Assembly: GCA_036004445.1 (NCBI GenBank)
Contig: DASYRL010000025.1
Span: 1-31,706 of the forward strand
Direction of reading: 5' to 3'
DNA from: DASXUC01 sp036004445
GTDB lineage: Bacteria; Sysuimicrobiota; Sysuimicrobiia; Sysuimicrobiales; Kaftiobacteriaceae
Length of the DNA stretch: 31,706 nt
Of the stretch, positions 6,775-13,881 are shown piece after piece (position 1 is the stretch's first letter; every line of letters starts with the position of its first letter). Made by a program: the position numbers and the translations under genes. The notes beneath the pieces are model-generated. The model saw only the letters and a program-made list of their open reading frames with translations, was not told the origin of the DNA and ran no database searches.

Positions 6775-8307
6775 ATGACGACCTTCTATGAGGCGCAGGA
6801 CCGCCACCGCCGGTCGGCGTGGCTGCTCGCCTTTGTGAGCCTGCTCGCGGTGGTTGTCCTCGCGGCCGCGGCCGCGGTCGCTGTCAGCCCGTTCGCGGTC
6901 GTCCTCGTCGCCGCCGTGGCGCGGCTGGTGGATCTCGCGATTACGCTGCCCCCCGCCGTCTGGGACCCCGCGCGTGTGCTGGTCGGGGAGTTCGCGCGGC
7001 TCGAATCTGCCGTCCGCCACTGGCCGCCGGCGACCTCGGCGCTTCCGCCGCTGCTGTCGGCGATGGGACGCCTCGTCATTCCCGGGTTTCTCGCCATCGT
7101 GATCCTGTGGTTCGCGTTGTGGAGAGTCATGCTCGGCGCGGCCGCGTCCATTGGGCCGGCGATTTCCGGGTTGAGACATCCCGAGCGCAGTGACGTCGAA
7201 GAACAGCAGCTCGAGAACGTCGTGGAAAGCGTCTCGCTCGCAGCGGGGATGGCGCGGCCGCGGGTCCTCGTGGTTGATGCCGAAGCCGCGAATGCCGGCG
7301 TGTTCGGGCTGGAGCCTTCCGACACGACCCTGGTGGTGTCCCGTGGGCTGCTCCGGGCGCTGGACCGCAGCGAAACCGAAGCCGTTCTCTCGCACCTGTT
7401 CGCGCAGATTGCCGATGGCGATCTCCGGCTGAATGTCGTGATCCTCTCGGTGGCGAACACGTTCGGGCTGCTGACCGCGTTTCTCGACGCGCCGCTCAGC
7501 CCGACTGCGCGCGGGACGTTGTGGCGAGTGCTGAAAGCGATGCTCCGGCGGGCGGTCGGCCTGACCTCGGCGGGCGACGATGCGACGCTGGGTGCGCTGC
7601 TCGCCGGCCGGGTCGAGCTTGGGGGGATCAGTGAGATCGGGCGATTCCTCGACGACGATGCGCAGACTCCGCGCGGAACTCTGTTTGGCGTGGTGCGCTT
7701 CGTGCAATTCCTGCCGCTGCTGCCGCTGTTTCTTGCCGGCCTCGTGACCAGGGTCATCCTGGCCCCGCTGGTGTTCCTGCTGATCGGCCCGCTGCTTAGC
7801 GGCACGCTGCGGTCGCGGCGGCTGCTCGCCGATGCGGTGGCCATCCAATTGTCGCGTGATCCCGACTCGCTGGCCCAGGCCTTGCGTAAGGTGGGAGACG
7901 CCAAGTGGGCGGGTAGCCCCGCCGGCGGGGCGGAACTGGCCTGGATCGTAACCGGCCCGGCGGCAGGGCATGCGCACTCGCCGCTGTGGTTCGTCGGATC
8001 GCACCCGCCGCTGATAACTCGGCTGCGGCACCTTCGCCGCCTGGGGGCATCCGTCGACCTCCCGCCGCCTTCTCCGGCGCCGGACGTCCGCCGGCCCGCG
8101 TCGGAAACCGTTGCAGATTCCCGGTCCACCAACCTTCTCGTCGCCATTCCACTGCTGCTGCTCACGCTGGCCCTGGTCGCGGTCGTGCTCATCGCGGGGG
8201 TGCAGTTCTTCCTCTACATGATCGGCGTCACGCTGTTTGCGGCGGCGCTGCTGATCGGCGGCCTGTACTTTTTGGCTTTCTCGGCGCTTCGGCTGCTGCT
8301 TCCGTAA
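6775..8307 (+). CDS. M48/HtpX-like membrane protein lacking zinc-protease residues
   Basis: This 510-residue polytopic protein follows the layout of HtpX-type M48 metallopeptidases. Two N-terminal membrane segments (about 15-55 and 98-120) come first, then a soluble segment, membrane helices near 305-342, and a C-terminal helix pair near 455-510. The family landmarks are visible but altered. The HExxH motif reads H207-LFA-Q211 (TEAVLSHLFAQIADGDLRL), so catalytic Glu and second zinc His are gone. The downstream SRxREYxAD motif reads RSRRLLADA with Arg349 in place of the third zinc ligand. The later LSRDPDSLAQALRKV and SHPPLITRLRHLRRLG match the family. It is therefore very probably a pseudoprotease acting as a scaffold or regulator. 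It starts the gene cluster that runs to 15657; the gap to the next gene is 75 bases. Confidence 0.75.
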   Translation: MTTFYEAQDRHRRSAWLLAFVSLLAVVVLAAAAAVAVSPFAVVLVAAVARLVDLAITLPPAVWDPARVLVGEFARLESAVRHWPPATSALPPLLSAMGRLVIPGFLAIVILWFALWRVMLGAAASIGPAISGLRHPERSDVEEQQLENVVESVSLAAGMARPRVLVVDAEAANAGVFGLEPSDTTLVVSRGLLRALDRSETEAVLSHLFAQIADGDLRLNVVILSVANTFGLLTAFLDAPLSPTARGTLWRVLKAMLRRAVGLTSAGDDATLGALLAGRVELGGISEIGRFLDDDAQTPRGTLFGVVRFVQFLPLLPLFLAGLVTRVILAPLVFLLIGPLLSGTLRSRRLLADAVAIQLSRDPDSLAQALRKVGDAKWAGSPAGGAELAWIVTGPAAGHAHSPLWFVGSHPPLITRLRHLRRLGASVDLPPPSPAPDVRRPASETVADSRSTNLLVAIPLLLLTLALVAVVLIAGVQFFLYMIGVTLFAAALLIGGLYFLAFSALRLLLP

Positions 8308-8382
8308 ACACTCGATCCGCGGAGGGATAGGGCGAGGCCGCGGAGTATTCTAACGCAACCTTTCAGCGATGGCGAGGCGGCG

Positions 8383-9042
8383 GTGAGCGCGATTTTCTGT
8401 CCCCGGTGTGGGACGCAGGCCACGGCGGGGCAGAAGTTCTGCAACACCTGCGGCAGTGCGCTCCCTGCAGGTGGGGGGCGTACCCGCCCGACCGCGCCGG
8501 CTGCGGTCCCGGCCGCACCACACGCCCGCGGATTGTCCTTCTGGTGGCTGGTTGTTCCGACCGCTCTCTTTGCCTTCCTGTCGCGGAATCCCATCCAGAT
8601 CGGCGTGGCGACGGTGATCGCCGCCGCGTTGTGGGCGGCAAAGTCCCGGCAGATTCCGGCGACGGCATCGCCGGCCGTGCGGAACCTGCAGCCGCTGGTA
8701 GCCTTCGCGCCCGCGCTCCAAATTGCCGTCGTGTTCGTGCTGCTGGGCGGCAGCCTTGTCGTGATGGTCCTGCTGGTGGCGGGGGTCGGCGCGGCCATCT
8801 ACTATCACCGGCGCGTCGTCGACGCGCTCGAACCGTGGTGGCAGTTTCAAGCCTCGATTCCCGCGGCCGCCCGCAAGCCGCTCGCGTTTGCGGTGCCGTT
8901 TGTGTTCGGGTACTACTTCGGGCTCAATGCGGGGGGGCAGGAGTGGACGTACACGCTGATCTCCGTGTCGGTCGGAATCGCCATCGCGTTCCTGATCCTG
9001 TTCACGCCGCCGGAATCGATGCGTCCGAGGAAGCGAGCGTGA
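8383..9042 (+). CDS. zinc-ribbon polytopic membrane protein
   Basis: The 219-residue product begins with a four-cysteine zinc ribbon, CPRC (6-9) and CNTC (20-23), on the cytoplasmic side. A Gly/Pro-rich linker and about five hydrophobic segments follow (SFWWLVVPTALFAFL, IGVATVIAAALWAA, LQIAVVFVLLGGSLVVMVLLVAGVG, LAFAVPFVFGYYFG, LISVSVGIAIAFLILF). I do not recognise a named family for the membrane part. GTG at 8383 has a GAGGCGG upstream and places the ribbon at residue 6, as usual. The last codon overlaps the next gene's GTG start (GTGA), so the two are translationally coupled. Likely role: membrane anchor within the cluster's assembly (inference). Confidence 0.8.
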   Translation: MSAIFCPRCGTQATAGQKFCNTCGSALPAGGGRTRPTAPAAVPAAPHARGLSFWWLVVPTALFAFLSRNPIQIGVATVIAAALWAAKSRQIPATASPAVRNLQPLVAFAPALQIAVVFVLLGGSLVVMVLLVAGVGAAIYYHRRVVDALEPWWQFQASIPAAARKPLAFAVPFVFGYYFGLNAGGQEWTYTLISVSVGIAIAFLILFTPPESMRPRKRA

Positions 9043-9716
9043 GCAGCGTCCTCGCCGCCCTGCGCGCCGCCGGCGGGCCGCCGCGTGCGCGGACCGAAAC
9101 GGTCCTGCTCACGCTGGTCGGGCTGGGCTGCGCCGTTGCCTCATCGGCGGCATTCTTTCTGCACGTCCTGGGCTGGGTGCGGATGCCGTTCTTCGTGAAC
9201 TTCGTCGGCATGCCGGCCATCGTGCTGATGCAGGTCGTGGGGCTGTATTCGTGGCAGCGGCGGCTGCCGTTCTGGCGGCGGTTCCGCGCGGGGGTGCTCG
9301 CCGGGGCGTTCGGGCTGATCGCCTATGACGCCATCCGATTTGCCATCTACCGGTCGGAACTCTTGAGCTACTATCCTTTCCATGCGATCCCGAAGCTCGG
9401 CGCATTGATCACGGGACTCTCGGTGACCGCGCCGGCGTCGCTGTACGCAGGATGGATCTACCACGTCTGGAACGGATTCAGTTTCGCCATCATCTATGCA
9501 CTGGTTGTCGGGCCCGCCCGGTGGGGGTGGGGCGTGGCATGGGCCATGATCCTTGAAGTTGGCATGCTGCTGAGTTACCCGACGTTCCTGGACGTCGGCG
9601 CCGATGCTCCCTTTCTCGGCATCAGCCTGATCGGCCACCTGGTCTATGGGACCGTGATCGGGCTGACCGTCCGCCGGGCGGCCGGAGAGGGGAGGATGCG
9701 ATGGGCCCCGGTCTAG
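9039..9716 (+). CDS. polytopic membrane protein of unknown function
   Basis: A 225-residue protein with about seven hydrophobic segments and no soluble domain. Notable residues are FVNFVGMPAIVLMQ, the Trp/Tyr/His-rich YAGWIYHVWNGFSFA in the fifth segment, and GISLIGHLVYG near the end; the buried histidines could bind a metal or haem, but this is speculation. I cannot assign a family. GTG at 9039 overlaps the previous stop as GTGA, and this frame is open further upstream only as a shadow of the previous gene. Its 3' end overlaps the coiled-coil gene by 16 bases. Confidence 0.78.
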   Translation: MSSVLAALRAAGGPPRARTETVLLTLVGLGCAVASSAAFFLHVLGWVRMPFFVNFVGMPAIVLMQVVGLYSWQRRLPFWRRFRAGVLAGAFGLIAYDAIRFAIYRSELLSYYPFHAIPKLGALITGLSVTAPASLYAGWIYHVWNGFSFAIIYALVVGPARWGWGVAWAMILEVGMLLSYPTFLDVGADAPFLGISLIGHLVYGTVIGLTVRRAAGEGRMRWAPV

Positions 9717-12703
9717 GCCGTCGCATCGGCCCCGCGGCGGCGGTGGCGTGGCGGCTGTCCCTCGCCGGATCGCTGGTCGCGATCTGGTGGATACTGGTCT
9801 TCGCCGCCGGGGCGTCGGCCAACGACTGCATCGAATACATCAAGAACCTGAAGAACTTCGTCGCGATCCCCAAGGGGCTGCTCGAGGACTGCATGCGCAC
9901 CGGGGTCGTCCAGGCAGGAACGACCGCGGCCCTCGCCGGCATCGGCGGTATCGGGATCGCGCGTGCCGTCAACAGGGCGCTCACCGGGAAGCCGCCTGGG
10001 CCCGATACGCCCGAATACCGAGGGGGGCGCGAGGGACCGCCGAAGGAGAATCCGTTCGATCCCTCGGATGAGGAACGCCAGCGGATGTGGGTGAAAGACA
10101 AAGTGGTCTGGGATCCCCAGACGCTGGGATGGCGGCCGCCGCGTCCGGAGGAGATCCCGCCTCCCGAGCACCCGCCGGAAGAGGCGCCCCCGTATCAGCG
10201 GCAGAACCCGCGCGAGAAGACGCCCCCGGAGTGCCTCGCCCTCTACGACGAATACGTCAAGGCGCAGGCGGACCTGCTTCGGCTCGAGCCGGAGCTGCAG
10301 CGGCTGGCCGAGGAGTATCAGAAGGTTACCGACTGGCTCAACATCAAGAAAACACTGGTCACCTTGCAGCTGGGCAAGGACATGACCGATTTGGTGTTCC
10401 TCGGCACGGGCAGCGTCCGGCTCGCGAAGCCGGTAACCAAGCTCGTCACCGCCCTCCCGGACGTGCTGCGGGCCGCGAGGACGAAGCTGGCGGCCTTCGT
10501 CGCCCGCCGGACCAACCTGCTCGCAGATCTCGCGGATCTCGGCGGCCGGCACGCCCGGATGGGCCGCATGCTCGCGGAGATGGGAAACTTGGCGAAGAAC
10601 GCCCTCAACCACGTCGACGAACTGAACGAGTTGCTCGGGGCGGCAAGCAATCAACTGAAAACCGCGAGGGAAGCGGTGGCCGTCGTCCGCCGCCTCGACG
10701 CGGCGAGGGGGCGCCGATCCCGCACTGCCGGTCAACTCTCTGAGGCCGAGGAGCGCTTGGGCGCGGCACAGTCGTCCTGGCGGCGAAAGATCGAGTTGAA
10801 GGAATGGGCGGAGCGGCGGCATGGGTCGTTCACCGCCGATCAGGCCCGCCGCAGGGCCGCGCTGCAGGCGCAGATTGAGCAGGTCGAAACCGAACTCGCC
10901 GAGCTCCGCGGGCGGATGGACAAGGCCGCCATCGAGGCGATCGAGGCGATCGACAAGAAGCACCAGGCGCTTCTTGAAAAGTGGCACGACCTCGAAAAGC
11001 GCGTCGGCACGCATCGGCTGGGCCGCTACCGCCAGGTGGACAACCGGCTGAAGCAACTACAGCCCAAAGTCCAGACACTCCGTCGGGCCAAGGCGGCCAA
11101 AGAGAAGTTCCTGGGAGCGGAGCGGGCCCACGACGCCGCGACGTCGGCGCTGGACAGGATCGATCGGGAGATCAACACCATCAAAGCCGAGATCCAGCAG
11201 GAGGTCGACCGGGCGACCGCATCCTTCAAACCGTTCGTCGAGCAGGAGGCTGCTCTGGAACGGCGTTTCTATCAGGCGCGGAAAGCCGCGGACGACCACG
11301 CCATCAAGCAGCGTACCCTGGCGGAACAGCGCGGGGTGGAGTACGACGAGATGCAGGATGCGAAGTACCTTGAACTCGAGACCGCGGCGTCTCAGGCCGA
11401 CCGCGACTGGGCGCCGTTGCGCAAAGCCAAGCACGACGCCGAGGCGGCGGCGAAACAGGTGTCCACGGACATGCGCAATCGTTTCGGGGAGCGGTTGCAT
11501 GAGTTAGATGCAGACCGGGTGGAGGCCGCGCGCAAGTTCGAAGAAGCTCAACGGGCCCTCGATGACACCGCGCAGGAACTGCAGCCGCTTTCCCACCCCG
11601 GCATCGACCTGCGTGAGTTGGACGAATTCGAGGCCCTGAGCAGGGAGTGGGACACGCTGCAGAGCGAGGTGAAAGATTTCGAAGGCGAAATTGCCAGGCT
11701 CAGACCCGAGGTCGAGCGCATCCCGCAGGAGAAGAACGCGGCGATCGAGGCCGCGAAAGACCAGATGGGCTTCCGCACGGAGCGCCAGCGGCTGGAAGCG
11801 CAGAAGGAGAATCTGCGCAATCAGATGGAGCGCAGCGAGTCGTGGGAGGAAGCCGCCGCGCGCGAGGAGCCCGGGAATCTCGAACAATGGCGCAGCGAGG
11901 TGGCGGGTACCAATCCGGCGGCGGAGGCCCCGCCCGCGCTCCAGCCGCTGGAGGAACGTGTGCGGGACCTTCGCGCAGAGCAGCAGGCCATCGACACGGA
12001 GATCGCTGACATGGAAACCCAGGTGCCGCCTGGAGCATCCAGCCAGTCGCTGGAGGCCGATGTGGCGCGAGCCGAACTGGAGGTCGAAGCCCGGCAGCGC
12101 GAGGTCCAGTCCGCCAGAACCGCGGCAGAACGAGCGAAGGCGCAGGAGACGGAGGCTGCGGAGAACGCCAGGCGGGCTGAGACAGACCGTGCCGCTAAGG
12201 AAAGCGAACTCGAGCAGGTGAAGAAGGACGAGGCCGCCGCGGCGGACGAACTCAACACGCTCGAGCGCGGCGCGAACCCCGCCGGCGAGGGCCTGGCCGG
12301 CAGCGGGCAGCACCTCCGGCCGCCTGGAGACGGAGGGGGTGAGTCGAACCCCGCACTGCGGGAATACCAGGACCTGCTCCGCCGCTCCGACGAGCTCTCC
12401 AAGCAGTACAAGCCCGATTTGGCGAGAGGCACCGAGCAGCTGCTCAAGGACGGATTGCAGAAAGTCGGCAAGACGTGGGAGCAGGCCTTCGACGGGCAGT
12501 CGATGGAAGACATGATCAAGGGGATAGAGAAGACCAAAGCCCGGCTGGCGACAATCGAGAGCGAGCTCAACGCGAAGCGGCAGGAGTATGACAGTATCCG
12601 GGGCGACACGGGTGCGAAGCTCCAAACCCTCAAGGAGCGTCTCGATCAGTGCATCGCCAGCCACACGTTCTGGCAGGGTCCTGAGAAGTCAGGAGGCTCC
12701 TGA
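9701..12703 (+). CDS. 1000-residue coiled-coil protein with N-terminal signal anchor
   Basis: No known family is recognised. A hydrophobic segment (about 17-36) ending AAGASA-N looks like a signal peptide or anchor. A short Cys-containing region (C43, C64), a Gly/Ala-rich hydrophobic stretch (69-90) and a Pro-rich segment (95-175) with WDPQTLGWRPPRP come next. From about 185 to 980 the protein is almost continuous coiled coil, rich in Glu, Ala, Arg, Gln and Leu (for example EPELQRLAEEYQK, RLEAQKENLRNQMERSE), broken by a Gly/Pro insert near 865-890. No nucleotide-binding or catalytic motif is seen. ATG at 9701 follows GGAGAGGGGAGG. Its stop overlaps the next ATG by one base. Likely the long fibrous core of an envelope or intercellular structure (inference). 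Confidence 0.8.
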   Translation: MGPGLGRRIGPAAAVAWRLSLAGSLVAIWWILVFAAGASANDCIEYIKNLKNFVAIPKGLLEDCMRTGVVQAGTTAALAGIGGIGIARAVNRALTGKPPGPDTPEYRGGREGPPKENPFDPSDEERQRMWVKDKVVWDPQTLGWRPPRPEEIPPPEHPPEEAPPYQRQNPREKTPPECLALYDEYVKAQADLLRLEPELQRLAEEYQKVTDWLNIKKTLVTLQLGKDMTDLVFLGTGSVRLAKPVTKLVTALPDVLRAARTKLAAFVARRTNLLADLADLGGRHARMGRMLAEMGNLAKNALNHVDELNELLGAASNQLKTAREAVAVVRRLDAARGRRSRTAGQLSEAEERLGAAQSSWRRKIELKEWAERRHGSFTADQARRRAALQAQIEQVETELAELRGRMDKAAIEAIEAIDKKHQALLEKWHDLEKRVGTHRLGRYRQVDNRLKQLQPKVQTLRRAKAAKEKFLGAERAHDAATSALDRIDREINTIKAEIQQEVDRATASFKPFVEQEAALERRFYQARKAADDHAIKQRTLAEQRGVEYDEMQDAKYLELETAASQADRDWAPLRKAKHDAEAAAKQVSTDMRNRFGERLHELDADRVEAARKFEEAQRALDDTAQELQPLSHPGIDLRELDEFEALSREWDTLQSEVKDFEGEIARLRPEVERIPQEKNAAIEAAKDQMGFRTERQRLEAQKENLRNQMERSESWEEAAAREEPGNLEQWRSEVAGTNPAAEAPPALQPLEERVRDLRAEQQAIDTEIADMETQVPPGASSQSLEADVARAELEVEARQREVQSARTAAERAKAQETEAAENARRAETDRAAKESELEQVKKDEAAAADELNTLERGANPAGEGLAGSGQHLRPPGDGGGESNPALREYQDLLRRSDELSKQYKPDLARGTEQLLKDGLQKVGKTWEQAFDGQSMEDMIKGIEKTKARLATIESELNAKRQEYDSIRGDTGAKLQTLKERLDQCIASHTFWQGPEKSGGS

Positions 12704-13122
12704 TGCCGGAACCGCCCGAGCCCATCTATGACACCGCCACGCCGGAGCAGATCGCCGCGCGGCTGGAGGAGGTCCGGGAACAGTTCCGCCTGGGACTGAT
12801 GGACACGGCGGGGTTCAACGCGGCGCTGGCGGCGTTCCAGTTCACCGACGAGGTGGGTCATCTCTGGGCCCCCGGGGCGACCAGCGGACAGTGGTATCGT
12901 TGGGATGGCACGGGGTGGACCCCCGCGGTGCCTCCGGCTAGATTGAACCTGCCCGCGACGCCGATCATGTTCAACGACCTCGAGCCGCCCGCGCCCGCGG
13001 CCACGAGCGCCCCGCCGGCCTCCACTCCTGACGGCCCGCGCGCGGGGATGGTCTGTCCGAACTGCGGCCATCGGAACGTCGGCAAGAAGTTCTGCACGAA
13101 CTGTGGGACGAAGCTGATGTAG
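12703..13122 (+). CDS. small soluble protein with W-rich motif and C-terminal zinc ribbon
   Basis: The 139-residue product has no membrane segment. An N-terminal helix (IAARLEEVREQFRLGLMDTAGFNAALAAF) is followed by an acidic/Trp-rich module, EVGHLWAPGATSGQWYRWDG then TGWTPAVPP (residues 50-78). A Pro/Ala linker and a C-terminal zinc ribbon, CPNC (118-121) and CTNC (131-134), follow. The WxxWDGTGW pattern recalls short tryptophan modules in actinobacterial-type zinc-ribbon/DUF2510 proteins and echoes WDPQTLGWRPP of the preceding coiled-coil protein. ATG overlaps the previous stop by one base, so translation is coupled. Possibly an adaptor between the coiled-coil protein and the other ribbons (inference). 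Confidence 0.8.
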   Translation: MPEPPEPIYDTATPEQIAARLEEVREQFRLGLMDTAGFNAALAAFQFTDEVGHLWAPGATSGQWYRWDGTGWTPAVPPARLNLPATPIMFNDLEPPAPAATSAPPASTPDGPRAGMVCPNCGHRNVGKKFCTNCGTKLM

Positions 13123-13124
13123 CG

Positions 13125-13409
13125 ATGGCCGTTCCCGAGCAGGCATTCTGCGGCGAGTGCGGCGCCCCGCTGGAACCCAGCATCAAGTTCTGTGGGAACT
13201 GCGGTGCCCCAGCGATGACCGTTCCGCCGGTGCAGCCCACGCTGCCGCCATCCCGGCCGGTCGCGGCCGGCGTGCGGCCGGTCGGGGTGTCATCGGCGCC
13301 GCCGCCACCGCCGGTCGGTGCACGGGCCGACCGGTTCTGTCCCGAATGCGGCGCAACGACGAAGCCGAACCAACAGTACTGCCGAATCTGCGGCACGAAT
13401 CTTCCGTAG
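13125..13409 (+). CDS. tandem double zinc-ribbon protein
   Basis: A 94-residue protein made of two four-cysteine ribbons joined by a Pro/Val/Ala linker. Ribbon 1 uses C9, C12, C23 and C26 (CGEC, CGNC); ribbon 2 uses C72, C75, C86 and C89 (CPEC, CRIC). There is no other domain, signal peptide or membrane segment. It begins 2 bases after the preceding stop. Such ribbons can bind other proteins or RNA; the sequence alone does not say which. Because the neighbours carry the same ribbon type, hetero-oligomer formation is plausible. Confidence 0.82.
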   Translation: MAVPEQAFCGECGAPLEPSIKFCGNCGAPAMTVPPVQPTLPPSRPVAAGVRPVGVSSAPPPPPVGARADRFCPECGATTKPNQQYCRICGTNLP

Positions 13410-13422
13410 GGAGCGTGCAAGC

Positions 13423-13878
13423 GTGATCTGTCCTCGTTGCGGCACCCAAAATACAGCCGGGGCTGCGTTCTGCAGCAACTGCGGAATGCGGCTGGAGGTC
13501 CCAACGCCGTACGTCACGTGCGAATCGTGCGGCCAGCCGGCGATGCCGGGGCAGAAGTTCTGCCGCCGGTGCGGCGCCCGGCTGCCCGTGATTCCGGGTG
13601 CGGCCGCCCCGCCGCCGAGACCGGAGTATGGGGACCGGCACCCTGCGGCTCCCGCGGCGGCAGTTGCGACCCGGCCGCATCAACCCGGCGCGTTCAAGCG
13701 AATGCTCAAAGTCATCATTCCGGTGGCGGCCCTGATCGCCGCGTACTACACGAACGATTTCATCAACAAGACGTTCGGCGCGCAGTTGGTGGACATGTTC
13801 GGCGACGTCTCCCGCCAGGTCGTCCCGGTGCTGGTGTTCATGGTGATCGGCGGGATCGCGTACAAGCTCACCCGGTGA
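13423..13878 (+). CDS. double zinc-ribbon protein with C-terminal membrane segments
   Basis: The 151-residue product has two adjoining zinc ribbons (C3, C6, C17, C20 and C33, C36, C47, C50), a short Pro/Ala linker, and a C-terminal part with two hydrophobic segments. These are MLKVIIPVAALIAAYY and VVPVLVFMVIGGIAY, separated by an amphipathic stretch (NDFINKTFGAQLVDMFGDVS). GTG at 13423 is chosen because it starts two codons before the first ribbon and follows GGGAG; the frame is open upstream only over the previous gene. It probably anchors ribbon modules at the inner face of the membrane. Confidence 0.8.
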   Translation: MICPRCGTQNTAGAAFCSNCGMRLEVPTPYVTCESCGQPAMPGQKFCRRCGARLPVIPGAAAPPPRPEYGDRHPAAPAAAVATRPHQPGAFKRMLKVIIPVAALIAAYYTNDFINKTFGAQLVDMFGDVSRQVVPVLVFMVIGGIAYKLTR

Positions 13879-13881
13879 CCG

